Source: Truepera radiovictrix DSM 17093 (GTDB lineage Bacteria > Deinococcota > Deinococci > Deinococcales > Trueperaceae). From it: 64,000 nucleotides of DNA. The notes beneath the pieces were generated by a model. The model was not told the DNA's origin. It made no database searches and saw only the letters and a program-made list of their open reading frames with translations. Made by a program: the position numbers and the translations under genes. Shown here piece after piece: positions 26,294 through 34,405 of the stretch. Each line of letters begins with the position of its first letter. Positions within the stretch are counted from its first letter, which is position 1. The stretch covers positions 2,609,001-2,673,000 of the forward strand of contig NC_014221.1 in assembly GCF_000092425.1 (NCBI RefSeq), written 5' to 3'.

Positions 26294-28308
26294 GGCGCCT
26301 CCACCGGTTCGACCTGCACCGGCACGTTGCCGAAGGTGCTGCCGCCACCTAGGTCGGTCAGGCGCTCGCCGGTGAGGTCGTTAAGGCTGCGGCCGTCCGG
26401 CGCGAGCTTCGGCCACCACTGCCCGAGGGCGACGAGCACCCCCTCTTTGGCATCGTCGCTCACCACGACCTTGCGGAGGATGCTCCCGTGAGCGCTCACG
26501 ACGCGGTGGCGTTCGCCGTGGCGGACGCCCAAGCGCGCCGCGTCGCGCGGGTTAATCACGACCTGCGGTTCACCGCCCGCCGCTTTGAGGAGCGCCGGGA
26601 TGTTGCCCATGGTGGTGTTTAGCAGGTGCGAACCGGGCGGCGAGATGAGCCGCAGCGGGAAGCGCTCGGAGAGCCGCTCCTCGAACTCGAGCTGCTCGGG
26701 TGCGGGGGCGAAGCGGATCTTGCGGTCCGCGAAGCTGCTCCCCGCGGCATACGGCCGGTAGGGTTGGGGCAGCGCCAGCTTGACGCTCCGCTCGCGTTGG
26801 AGGCGCTCGAACGTAATGCCCCGAAGGTGCGGGTGCTCGCTGTCCAAAAGCGCGCGCGCCACCTCCTCGGCGCCCCAGAAGAGCGTTTCGTCCGCTAGAC
26901 CGAGGCGCGACGCGAGCTCGCGGAAGACCCAGGTGTTCGGCTTGCACTCGCCCAAGGGCGCCACCACCGGCTCCGCCCACCCGAGGTAGTGGTGCCCGTA
27001 CGAGGTGTAGAGGTCGGGGTGCTCCAAAAACGTGGTCGCGGGGAGCAGGTAGTCGGCGTAGTCGGCGGTGTCGGTCTGAAAGTGCTCGAGCACGACGGTG
27101 AACAGATCCTCGCGCGCGAGCCCCGCGCGGACGCGGCTCGAGTCGGGGGCGACCGCCGCCGGGTTCGCGTTAAAGACGAAAAGCGCTTTGATAGGGTTTT
27201 CGGTCAGCTCGAGGGCCGAAGCGAGACGGTTCATGTTGACGCGCCGCACGCCGCGCCTCAGCAGGTGCTGGCCGCCCAGGCGCGACGTGTTGAGGCCGAA
27301 GCTGCCGCTCGTCGAGAGCATCGCGCCGCCCCCGCGGTGCCGCCACGCGCCGGTGAGCGCGGGCAGGAGCGTCACCGCGCGCAGCGCGTTGCCGCCCCCC
27401 TCGTTGCGCGTCATACCGTAGCCGACCCGGATGAAAGCGGCCCCCGCCGCCGCGAAGGCGCGCGCGAGCTCGCGGACGCGCGCCGCCCCGCCCGGCCCCA
27501 GACCGCAAAAGGCCGCCGCCCGCTCCGGCGGCCAGGCCGCGCAGGCCGCGCGGTAGGCCCCCAGGCCCTTCGCGTGGGCGCTCAGGTACGCGGCGTCCTC
27601 CAGACCTTCTTCGAGGATCACGCCCCCCAGAGCGAGCGCCAGGGCCGCGTCGGTGCCGGGGGTGAGCTGCAGGTGCTCGTCGGCGAAGCGCGAGGTCTCG
27701 TTGCGGTAGGGGTCGATGTGGATCACCCGGGCGCCCCGCGCTCGAGCCCGCTTTAAAAAGGGGGTGAGGTGCGAGTTCGAGCGCAGGCTGTTGATCCCCC
27801 AGAGGAGGATGAGCCGCGCGTGTTCGACGTCGCCGAGCTCGGGGGCGAGCTTGCCGGGGCCGTAGTTCATCTCCCACGCCGCGCCCCCCGTGGTCGCGCA
27901 GATCGTCTGCTCGAGCTCAGAGGCGCCGATGGCGCGGAAAAAGGCGAGGGGCTGGTCGCGCTCGCAGAGCCCCATGGTGCCCGCGTAGTTGTACGGGAGC
28001 ACGCTCTCGGCGCCGTAAGCGCGCACGACCTCCTGCGTGCGCGCCGCGATGTCATCTAACGCTTCGTCCCACGAGACGCGTCTAAAGCGCCCCTCCCCTT
28101 TGCGGCCGACGCGCTTTAGGGGTACGCGCAGCCGCTCGGGGTGGTTTTGCCGCGCGGGGTAGTGGCGCGTCTTGACGCAGGCGAAACCCTGGGTGACGGG
28201 GTGCTCGGGGTCGCCCGCTAGCTGCGTCATCACCCCGTCTTCGACGGTGATGTGCAGCGAGCAGGCGTCCGGACAGTCGAGCGGGCAGACCGAGCGCAGG
28301 ATAGGCAT
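26290..28308 (-). CDS. molybdopterin-dependent oxidoreductase
   Basis: A catalytic subunit of the DMSO reductase superfamily, with bis-MGD molybdenum cofactor and one [4Fe-4S] cluster. The 672-residue protein has the cluster motif C8-x3-C12-x3-C16-x27-C44 at the N-terminus (SVCPLDCPDAC and GFACVKTR), then VSWDEALDDIA, LWGINSLRSNSHLTPFL, and a C-terminal aspartate-decarboxylase-like MGD-binding domain (VINPRDAARLGVRHGE). There is no Tat signal, so it is cytoplasmic. ATG at 28308 has TATAGT six bases upstream. No adjacent electron-transfer subunit is present, so the partner is unknown. MoeA at 9388 would help supply cofactor. Confidence 0.9.
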   Translation of the reverse strand: MPILRSVCPLDCPDACSLHITVEDGVMTQLAGDPEHPVTQGFACVKTRHYPARQNHPERLRVPLKRVGRKGEGRFRRVSWDEALDDIAARTQEVVRAYGAESVLPYNYAGTMGLCERDQPLAFFRAIGASELEQTICATTGGAAWEMNYGPGKLAPELGDVEHARLILLWGINSLRSNSHLTPFLKRARARGARVIHIDPYRNETSRFADEHLQLTPGTDAALALALGGVILEEGLEDAAYLSAHAKGLGAYRAACAAWPPERAAAFCGLGPGGAARVRELARAFAAAGAAFIRVGYGMTRNEGGGNALRAVTLLPALTGAWRHRGGGAMLSTSGSFGLNTSRLGGQHLLRRGVRRVNMNRLASALELTENPIKALFVFNANPAAVAPDSSRVRAGLAREDLFTVVLEHFQTDTADYADYLLPATTFLEHPDLYTSYGHHYLGWAEPVVAPLGECKPNTWVFRELASRLGLADETLFWGAEEVARALLDSEHPHLRGITFERLQRERSVKLALPQPYRPYAAGSSFADRKIRFAPAPEQLEFEERLSERFPLRLISPPGSHLLNTTMGNIPALLKAAGGEPQVVINPRDAARLGVRHGERHRVVSAHGSILRKVVVSDDAKEGVLVALGQWWPKLAPDGRSLNDLTGERLTDLGGGSTFGNVPVQVEPVEAP

Positions 28309-28423
28309 GCCCTTACTATAGGCCGTAAGCGCGCCCACGCTCGGTCGCGAGCCCCGCAGCGCCACGAAGGTAGGGCGGACCCATGCGCGTGGCGGCGCAC
28401 ACCCCGCAAACAGCCCGCGGAGC

Positions 28424-28429
28424 TATACT
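28424..28429 (+). promoter_or_regulatory. -10 box of the small membrane protein gene
   Basis: TATACT, 55 bases upstream of the ATG at 28484; no convincing -35. A ribosome binding site GGAGG precedes the ATG by five bases. Confidence 0.45.
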
Positions 28430-28483
28430 GGGACTCAGCACCACTTTCTCGGCAAAGGGGCAACGACAAGCGCGGAGGTCCTT

Positions 28484-28621
28484 ATGGCGACGCTTTTGCA
28501 GATCTCGTTCTACAGCCTTCTCGTCTTTTCCGGTATCACCGTGCTCGCGGCCGCCTTTGTGCTGGCGAGCCACGCGGTCGCCACCGAAGCGGTCGAGGAG
28601 CACGACCCGCACGGGCACTGA
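28484..28621 (+). CDS. small single-pass membrane protein, 45 residues
   Basis: The 45-residue product starts MATLLQISFYSLLVFSG and forms one hydrophobic helix (about residues 3-30), then a polar tail ending AVEEHDPHGH. The ATG has GGAGG five bases upstream and a TATACT box 55 bases upstream, so it is a real gene candidate rather than a chance frame. Small proteins like this are often accessory subunits of membrane enzymes, but the neighbours give no clear partner. I do not recognise it. Confidence 0.65.
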   Translation: MATLLQISFYSLLVFSGITVLAAAFVLASHAVATEAVEEHDPHGH

Positions 28622-28679
28622 CGCAGTGGCTACCTCGCTAGGCGGGGTGCCCGCGAAGGTCGTCCAGCCTCCGGTAGGT

Positions 28680-28704
28680 AGACCACAAGCCACGGGCTAC
28701 AAGC
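28680..28704 (-). repeat. heptanucleotide repeat, three units
   Basis: On the minus strand the units cttgtag, cccgtgg, cttgtgg follow one another, the same family as the arrays at 8253 and 49811. Nothing else is supported in 28622-28790. Confidence 0.6.
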
Positions 28705-28790
28705 TTCTTTAGAGAGCTAGCGGCTTGGGGCGCCCGTCCAAACGCCCCTCTGTCCGGCGCCGCCTCTACTCGGGATACCCCGAGAGCAGC

Positions 28791-29264
28791 TTATGGAGTC
28801 TGGTGTACGAAGACGATACGCGTCTCAGGGTCGATGTCGACGTCGTTGGGACCAAAGCCCCGCACTTCGTGACCGCCGTGCCAGCCCGTACCAACGATGC
28901 TAAGGTCGCCAGTGGCTATGCCTTCTTCCGTCAGGCTGCTGGCGTCTGGCAAGATCCTGCCATCGCGCAACGTGATGTTCCAGTACGCCGGCTGCGTCCC
29001 CGACAACTCGAGGCTCTGTACATCGGTCCACGGGACAAAGATGACCTCTTGCTTGATGACGGCGTAGATACCCTCGCTCTGCACCGATGTAAAAACCGTT
29101 TGATAGCCTATCTCGGCGTCGTGAAGCTCGAGCCTCTCTTCGCTATTGATCAAAACGATGTGCAGATCGCCAAAAGGCTCCACGGGCTCCCGCACCTGCG
29201 CGTATGCAAGCGCTAACAGTAGCCACAACCCACCAACCTTGAGTGATTTAAGCATAATTTGCAT
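28791..29264 (-). CDS. secreted protein of unknown function
   Basis: The 157-residue protein has an N-terminal signal (LKVGGLWLLLALAYAQ) and a mature part rich in beta strands (FGDLHIVLINSEERLEL, GIYAVIKQEVIFVPWTDVQSLELSG, WNITLRDGRILPD). No known domain is recognised and no Cys is present. Base composition is lower in GC than the flanking genes. It lies 27 bases downstream of the broken thioredoxin-fold gene on the same strand and was probably its operon partner. Confidence 0.65.
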   Translation of the reverse strand: MQIMLKSLKVGGLWLLLALAYAQVREPVEPFGDLHIVLINSEERLELHDAEIGYQTVFTSVQSEGIYAVIKQEVIFVPWTDVQSLELSGTQPAYWNITLRDGRILPDASSLTEEGIATGDLSIVGTGWHGGHEVRGFGPNDVDIDPETRIVFVHQTP

Positions 29265-29291
29265 CTTAGAAAGGCTCCTTGAACAGTGCTT

Positions 29292-29498
29292 CTAGGTAAA
29301 AGGCCAAACGTCAGGTGCAGTGACAATTCCGTCGTCTAATAAAAATAAACTTGGCACCTCCCTAACGTCAAAATATTCTCCTAGCACGTCTGCCGAGTCG
29401 TACCATACGTTAATACTGTCCTCTAGTTGCATACTCTGATTTCTATTGGTTACCAATATTACTCTGTCGAGTGATTCGAGGTCTTCTGTGATCCAAGA
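29292..29498 (-). pseudogene. 3' part of an IS-split secreted thioredoxin-fold gene
   Basis: From the IS boundary to the TAG at 29292 one minus-strand frame gives a 68-residue thioredoxin-like C-terminus: SWITEDLESLDRVILVTN, then SINVWYDSADVLGEYF and the cis-Pro motif REVPSLFLLDDG. It completes the fold started at 30051-30260. It has no start codon of its own because the insertion separated it from the signal peptide and the Cys motif. Confidence 0.8.
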
Positions 29499-29554
29499 CT
29501 AAACAACCACCGACTAAAGTCGGAGGGTTTGAAAGAGCGACTGAAAGTCGGGAT

Positions 29555-29571
29555 ACGGGTCATAGACCCGT
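29555..29571 (-). terminator. hairpin at the end of tnpA
   Basis: ACGGGTC and GACCCGT form a 7-base-pair stem with a 3-base loop, overlapping the tnpA stop. A second hairpin CGACT-gaa-AGTCG lies at 29538-29550. Confidence 0.5.
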
Positions 29572-29999
29572 CAGTCCTCTGTCCTGAAGTTGTCCTCTCG
29601 GGTCGGCTCGAAGTGATGCTCCAGGTAGCTCTTGATCATCTCTTCCGTGACTTGCCCCACCGTCGCACAGAAGTACCCTCTAGCCCAAAAGTGCCGCCCC
29701 CAATAACGTGCTTTTAGCTTCGGATACTCCTCGAATAGCTTGCTCGCACTTCGCCCTTTGATCCGCCGCATGATCTCACTCGGCGCCATTGTCGGCGGCG
29801 CACTCACCAGAATATGCACGTGGTCGCTACTCACCACTCCGCTCAGAATCCGTATCTCGAACGCCTCGCAGGTTTGCCGCACCAACTCCCTAACACGCTC
29901 GGCTATGTCCCCTTTCAGCACCTTGTAGCGGTACTTCGTGACCCACACAAAGTGGTACTCGATGTTGAAGACGGTATGGCTGCCATAGCGATACTCCAT
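29571..29999 (-). CDS. tnpA: IS200/IS605 family transposase TnpA
   Basis: The 142-residue protein is a Y1 HUH single-strand transposase. It has the HUH metal motif in SSDHVHILVSAPP and the catalytic tyrosine in the helix EEMIKSYLEHH near the C-terminus. The N-terminal HTVFNIEYHFVWVTKYRYKVL is typical of the family. Length matches a full, possibly active copy. The element is inserted in a secreted thioredoxin-fold gene. Confidence 0.93.
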   Translation of the reverse strand: MEYRYGSHTVFNIEYHFVWVTKYRYKVLKGDIAERVRELVRQTCEAFEIRILSGVVSSDHVHILVSAPPTMAPSEIMRRIKGRSASKLFEEYPKLKARYWGRHFWARGYFCATVGQVTEEMIKSYLEHHFEPTREDNFRTED

Positions 30000-30050
30000 C
30001 CGCCAAGGCTAGCAGATGAAATCTGACCGCCTAAAGGCGGTGGTTTCAAC

Positions 30051-30260
30051 CTTACGCTTGGAATAATGAAAGAGGTCACATGCTGCACAACTGTCAGGTA
30101 GGGTGAATACAAGCATACACCGGCCACTAACCAGATCACCTGGGTGAACCATTGCAGCATCTGAAAAGATGGAGAGCGTGTCTAAGTGATCAAGGTCGAT
30201 AGGCTGGCTTAAGGCACTACCTACAACCAGGGATGCAGCTAATACCGAATACCTTTTCAC
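30051..30260 (-). pseudogene. 5' part of an IS-split secreted thioredoxin-fold gene
   Basis: GTG at 30260 opens a frame with a signal peptide (VLAASLVVGSALSQ), a 30-residue linker and the start of a thioredoxin fold with CMLVFTLPDSCAACDLF, where CAAC is the redox CxxC. After HYSKRK the frame enters the IS200 end and stops. The remainder is at 29292-29498. Intact length would be about 135-140 residues; it was probably an exported thiol oxidoreductase. Confidence 0.8.
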
Positions 30261-30261
30261 C

Positions 30262-30711
30262 TTGCGTCACCTCGTCGTTCAACGCGAACAAGGATTTACT
30301 ATCGGGCAGTGCGATTCTACCCCCCCTCTCTTTTGTCAATATAGTTTCGCAGCCAAGTGGACTTCTTCACACGTGGGTACACTGCGCCCGCCTCTAGTAG
30401 CGACTGCCGAGCGCAAAGCACGGCGGAGGCATCGTGGGACAAGCGCGGTTGGGACCGAGCAGGTGACCACCAGAGCAGCCATGATCGCCCAGCTAACGCC
30501 CCTGGCCGACCGCAGTTCGAGGCGGGTCGGCGCCAGCCTAGTTTGACGGCCGGGAGCAGCGGTAGAGCGTCACATGCCGCCGACGTTCGTGAGAGGCCAT
30601 CGTTACGCCGCGACTTCCACTTTTGTCACCCTTCTCACCCTCTGCCCCTAAGGTGTGAACGCCAAAGGGGTACGCTGCGCGCGACGTAGGGATATAGGGG
30701 TAGATTAGGCC
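30262..30711. other. 450-bp region without supported gene
   Basis: Upstream of the split redoxin gene is an AT-richer stretch with TTGACA (30339-30334 on the minus strand) and TAGAAT (30319-30314), a 14-base spacer that is too short for a standard promoter. No RNA gene or convincing frame is seen. A TAGATT box at 30701-30706 belongs to the aldo/keto reductase gene. Confidence 0.5.
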
Positions 30712-31704
30712 ATGCACTACCGCACCGTAGGACGCACCGGGGTGAGGGTCTCGAGCCTGTGCTTGGGGACCATGTCGTTCGGCGACACCGCCGACGAAGG
30801 GGAGGCGAAGCGGATGTTTGGGCGCGCGCTCGCCGCCGGCATCAACTTCTTCGACTGCGCGGACGTCTACGCGGCGGGGCGCGCGGAGGAGATCCTCGGC
30901 AGGCTGATCGCGGGGATGCGCGACGAGCTTGTAATCACCAGCAAGGTGTTCGGCAGAACCGGCGAGGACCCCAACGCCCGGGGGCTCTCACGGCGCCACA
31001 TGACGCGCGCCGTCGAGGCGAGCCTGAAGCGGCTCGGGACCGACCGGCTCGACTTCTACTTCGTCCACCAGTTTGACCCCGACACCCCCATCGAGGAGAC
31101 GCTGAGGGGGCTGCACGACCTCGTGCGGCGCGGGCTGATCCTCTACCCGGCGGTGTCGAACTGGGCGGCGTGGCAGATCATGAAAGCCCAGGGCGTCGCG
31201 GCGCGCGAGCACCTGACCCGCTTCGAGCTGATGCAGCCGATGTACAACCTCGTCAAACGCCAAGCCGAGGTCGAGCTCTTGCCGATGGCTCGGAGCGAAC
31301 AGCTGGGCGTGATCCCCTATAGCCCGCTGGGGGGCGGCCTTTTGAGCGGCAAGTACGGCGTGCGGCGGCGGCCCGAGGGGGGTCGGCTGGTGGACAACCG
31401 CATGTACGCCGAGCGCTACGCGCTGCCGAGCTACTTCGAGACCGCCGAGCGCTTTACCGCCTACGCCGAGGAGCACGGCGTTCACCCCGCGACGCTGGCG
31501 GTCGCTTGGGTGGCGTCGCATCCGGCGGTCACGGCGCCGATAGTCGGCGCGCGCAGCGCCGAGCAGCTCGAGCCCTCGCTCGCGGCCGCAAACTTTACGA
31601 TGACGCCGGCCATGCGCGAGGAGATCGCCGCGCTCACCCCCGAAGTGCCGCCCTTTCACGACCGGCGCGAGGAGCGGAGCGCCAGCGCCCTCGGGGAGCG
31701 CTAG
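30712..31704 (+). CDS. aldo/keto reductase
   Basis: An NADPH-dependent reductase of aldehydes or ketones with a TIM-barrel. The 330 residues have the family signature RTGVRVSSLCLGTM, INFFDCADVYAAGRAEE (catalytic Asp and Tyr), ITSKVFG (Lys) and DFYFVHQFDPDTPIEE (His), so the tetrad is complete, and VAWVASHPAVTAPIVGARS at the cofactor pocket. TAGATT ends five bases before the ATG. A membrane protein gene follows after two bases. The physiological substrate is unknown. Confidence 0.93.
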   Translation: MHYRTVGRTGVRVSSLCLGTMSFGDTADEGEAKRMFGRALAAGINFFDCADVYAAGRAEEILGRLIAGMRDELVITSKVFGRTGEDPNARGLSRRHMTRAVEASLKRLGTDRLDFYFVHQFDPDTPIEETLRGLHDLVRRGLILYPAVSNWAAWQIMKAQGVAAREHLTRFELMQPMYNLVKRQAEVELLPMARSEQLGVIPYSPLGGGLLSGKYGVRRRPEGGRLVDNRMYAERYALPSYFETAERFTAYAEEHGVHPATLAVAWVASHPAVTAPIVGARSAEQLEPSLAAANFTMTPAMREEIAALTPEVPPFHDRREERSASALGER

Positions 31705-31706
31705 GG

Positions 31707-32156
31707 GTGCTCGCGCAGCTGCGGGCGTTTCTCCTCGAGCCCGACCCCACCCCCGCCCAGGCCGCCGCGCCGCTCCGCCTGCTCTTCGCGCTCGCTTTCG
31801 GCGGCCAGTTCGGCGTCGTCGCGCTCGCGTGGCTCGTGCTCGCCCTGCTGGTCACCCCGACCCCGAGCGAGCGCGCGCTCACCGCGCAGGTGCTCTTGGG
31901 GGTCACGCTCCTCGAGCTCCCCCTCGCGCTCGGCGCGGCAGCTTTCGTGGCCCGCTCCGGCGGCAAGGAGGGGGCGATGGCCGCCAGCATCGCCCTCGGC
32001 GTGGTGCTCGCCGCGCCGGCGTGGTTTGCGCTCTTCGTCTGGCTTTCGGGTGGGGCGCGCCTCTACCTGGCGGCGTTTCTGGGCGCCTTGGCGCTCTACT
32101 ACCTCCTCGGCTGGATGCTCGCGGCGCGTTACAGCGCCCTCGTCGAGACGGCGTGA
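31707..32156 (+). CDS. four-helix membrane protein of unknown function
   Basis: The 149-residue protein begins with a short amphipathic stretch (FLLEPDPTPAQAAAPLR) and has about four membrane helices: FALAFGGQFGVVALAWLVLA, VLLGVTLLELPLALGAAAF, ASIALGVVLAAPAWFALFVW and FLGALALYYLLGWMLAA. GTG at 31707 follows the aldo/keto reductase stop after two bases, so the genes are coupled. No family is recognised. Confidence 0.7.
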   Translation: MLAQLRAFLLEPDPTPAQAAAPLRLLFALAFGGQFGVVALAWLVLALLVTPTPSERALTAQVLLGVTLLELPLALGAAAFVARSGGKEGAMAASIALGVVLAAPAWFALFVWLSGGARLYLAAFLGALALYYLLGWMLAARYSALVETA

Positions 32157-32169
32157 CGTGGCGGCGCCC

Positions 32170-32673
32170 TCACGGCACCGGCTCCGGCACCTCCGGCTCC
32201 TCTCGCCCCTCGAGCTGCGCAAACCACGCCTTCCAGTTCCAGGCGCTCTTGACGACCTCGGCGAGCTGAAACGTTTCGGTGTAGGTCACGTGCGGCAGCG
32301 CCCGCGGCAGCTCGACGCTCATAAAGCGGTGCAGGCTCCCGATGTCGGGGTGCAGCGTCTGGATGATGATGTCCGCCGAACCGAACGAGGTGCCGACAAA
32401 GCGCACGTGTGGGTACGCCCTAAGCGCCTCCGCGCTCTCTTGCACGTGACCGGGCCGCACGCGAATCAGGCATATCGCGACGACTTTGAGGCCCAACTGA
32501 AAGTAGTTGCCAACCGCGGTGATGCGGATGCTCCCGCTCTCTAAAAGCCGGTTGACGCGCGCCCGCACCGTGGCCTCGGCGACGTCGAGGTCGCGCGCGA
32601 TGTCGCGGTAGGGGCGGCGCCCGTCGTCCTCTAACGCGCTGATAATCTGCTGGTCCAAACGGTCTAGCTTCAT
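32170..32673 (-). CDS. Lrp/AsnC-family transcriptional regulator
   Basis: The 167-residue protein has the winged helix-turn-helix (LDRLDQQIISALEDDGRRP, YRDIARDLDVAEATVRARVNRLLESGSI) and the AsnC effector domain (VRFVGTSFGSADIIIQTLH). ATG at 32673 is chosen because GAGGAGG lies five bases upstream. It is divergent from the peptide-transport operon at 32834 and is the natural candidate for its regulator. The C-terminal 20 residues (EGREEPEVPEPVP) are an acidic extension. Confidence 0.9.
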   Translation of the reverse strand: MKLDRLDQQIISALEDDGRRPYRDIARDLDVAEATVRARVNRLLESGSIRITAVGNYFQLGLKVVAICLIRVRPGHVQESAEALRAYPHVRFVGTSFGSADIIIQTLHPDIGSLHRFMSVELPRALPHVTYTETFQLAEVVKSAWNWKAWFAQLEGREEPEVPEPVP

Positions 32674-32744
32674 CCAACCTCCTCGCAAACAGCTTATAAC
32701 GAGCGGTCTGCGTGCGCATAAAGAAACGATAGCCGGTATAAAGT

Positions 32745-32774
32745 TTGACAAAGCGCAGCGTTCAGCCCTAATAT
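32745..32774 (+). promoter_or_regulatory. promoter of the peptide transport operon
   Basis: TTGACA (32745-32750), an 18-base spacer and TAATAT (32769-32774) precede the ATG at 32834 by 60 bases. It lies in the 160-base divergent region shared with the Lrp gene, where an Lrp site is expected. Confidence 0.65.
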
Positions 32775-32833
32775 TACTGCAACGCGTGGTTTTTTGCCTT
32801 TTTTGCTGCGCGCTTCTTACCGAGGGAGGAACG

Positions 32834-34327
32834 ATGAAGCGAACCCTGATCGTCTCGCTAGGCGTGCTGCTCGGCCTGTCGTGGGCGCAGACGGTGCGCG
32901 TCGGGCTCAACGAGGACCCCGACACGCTCGACCCCGACTTAAGCCGCACCTACGTCGGGCGCATCGTCTTCGCCAGCTTGTGCGACAAGCTCTTCGACAT
33001 CTCGACCGACCTGGAGATCATCCCGCAGCTCGCCACGGCTTACGCGTTCTCCGAGGACAACCTCTCGCTGACCATCACCCTGCGCGACGGGGTCGTGTTC
33101 CACGACGGCACCCCGCTAGACGCCGAAGCGGTCCGCTACAACTTGGAGCGCTCGAAAAACCTCCCCGGCTCCAACCGCGCGAGCGAGATCGAACAGCTCC
33201 AGAGCGTCGAGGTCGTCGACGACACCACCGTCCGCCTCACCCTGTCGCAACCCTTTGCCCCCATCCTGGCACAGCTCGCCGACCGCGCCGGGATGATGGT
33301 CTCGCCGACCGCCGCCGAGGAAGCGGGCGAGAATTTTGGCAACGCGCCCGTCTGCGCCGGTCCCTTTCGCTTCGTCGAGCGCGTCGCCCAAGACCGCATC
33401 GTCTTAGAGCGGTTCCCCGACTACTGGGACGCGGCGAGCATCCACCTAGAAGGGGTCGTCTTCCTCCCCATCCCCGACACCAGCGTCCGCTTGGCCAACC
33501 TTCAAGCGGGCGACCTAGAGCTCATCGAGCGCCCCGCGCCCACCGACTTAGAGACCATCCGCAACGCCCCCAACCTCGAGCTGCCCACCGCCCCCAGCCT
33601 GGGTTACCAGGGGCTGACCATCAACCTCGCCAACCCCGAGCCGCTCGACACCCCGCTCGCTACCAGCCCGCAGGTCAGAGAGGCGCTCGAGCTCGCGTTG
33701 GACCGCGACATCATCAACCAAGCGGTCTTTGACGGCGAGTACCTCGTCGGCAACCAACCCGTACCGCCCAGCAGCCCCTGGTACAACGAGAACTTCCCGA
33801 TCCCCGAACGCGACGTCGAGCGCGCCAGGGCACTTTTGCAAGAAGCGGGCTTTGAGCGGGTCGCGTTTGAGCTGATGGTCGGCAACAACCCCGAGTCGGT
33901 GCGCCTCGGCGAGGTGATCCAGGCGCTGGCCGGCGAGGCGGGGTTTGACATCACGCTGCGCGCCACCGAGTTCGCCACCGCCCTCGACTTGCAAGAGCAG
34001 GGGCAGTACGAGGTCTTTCAGATCGGCTGGTCGGGCCGCCTCGACCCCGACGGCAACATCCACCAGTTCTACACCTGCGAGGGCGCCCTCAACGAAACGG
34101 GTTACTGCGACGAGGAGGTCGATAGGCTCCTCAACGAGGCGCGTTCGGTCGCCGACATCGACGAGCGCAAAGCCCTCTACGACGAGGCGAGCGCGCGCTA
34201 CTTGCCCAACCGCAACATCATCTACCTCTACCACACCCAGCTCTTTTTCCCGCACGTCGACCGCTTGGAGGGGTTCCAGCCCTACCCCGACGGGTTGCTG
34301 CGCTGGCAGGGCGTCACGCTGAACTGA
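32834..34327 (+). CDS. peptide ABC transporter substrate-binding protein
   Basis: A family-5 extracellular solute-binding protein for di- or oligopeptides. From ATG 32834 (GGGAGGA ribosome site) the 497-residue protein has a signal peptide (LIVSLGVLLGLSWAQ), LNEDPDTLDPDLSRTYVGRI, LTITLRDGVVFHDGTPLDAE (family signature), PSLGYQGLTINLANPEPL, and a C-terminal YHTQLFFPHVDRLEGFQ region. No lipobox Cys is present, so it is soluble periplasmic or membrane-associated in another way. The two permease genes follow; no ATPase gene is in the operon. Confidence 0.93.
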   Translation: MKRTLIVSLGVLLGLSWAQTVRVGLNEDPDTLDPDLSRTYVGRIVFASLCDKLFDISTDLEIIPQLATAYAFSEDNLSLTITLRDGVVFHDGTPLDAEAVRYNLERSKNLPGSNRASEIEQLQSVEVVDDTTVRLTLSQPFAPILAQLADRAGMMVSPTAAEEAGENFGNAPVCAGPFRFVERVAQDRIVLERFPDYWDAASIHLEGVVFLPIPDTSVRLANLQAGDLELIERPAPTDLETIRNAPNLELPTAPSLGYQGLTINLANPEPLDTPLATSPQVREALELALDRDIINQAVFDGEYLVGNQPVPPSSPWYNENFPIPERDVERARALLQEAGFERVAFELMVGNNPESVRLGEVIQALAGEAGFDITLRATEFATALDLQEQGQYEVFQIGWSGRLDPDGNIHQFYTCEGALNETGYCDEEVDRLLNEARSVADIDERKALYDEASARYLPNRNIIYLYHTQLFFPHVDRLEGFQPYPDGLLRWQGVTLN

Positions 34328-34347
34328 GCTGACACTTCTGCGCGGGC

Positions 34348-34377
34348 GCCCGCACTTAACATTTAAGGGGTGCGGGC
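34348..34377 (+). terminator. attenuator hairpin between binding protein and permease
   Basis: GCCCGCA (34348-34354) and TGCGGGC (34371-34377) form a 7-base-pair stem around a CTTAAC-ATTTAAGG inner hairpin. It lies 20 bases past the binding-protein stop and likely lowers permease expression relative to it. Confidence 0.55.
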
Positions 34378-34405
34378 CCCGCTCTAGCTACCGCCTCGAG
34401 AGGGG

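Larger units (their letters stand above)
29499..30050 (-). mobile_element. IS200/IS605-type insertion sequence (tnpA only)
   Basis: About 550 bases with one transposase gene and subterminal hairpins instead of terminal inverted repeats: ACCGCC-TAAA-GGCGGT (30026-30041) at the left end and CCGAC-TAAA-GTCGG (29510-29523) at the right end. No tnpB and no target duplication are seen, as expected for single-strand transposition. The borders given are inferred from where the split host gene resumes and may be off by several bases. Confidence 0.8.

Noticed and set aside
30262-30689. Short open frames of 94 and 110 codons upstream of the aldo/keto reductase
   Set aside because: No ribosome site, no family match, unusual residue content; probably noncoding.
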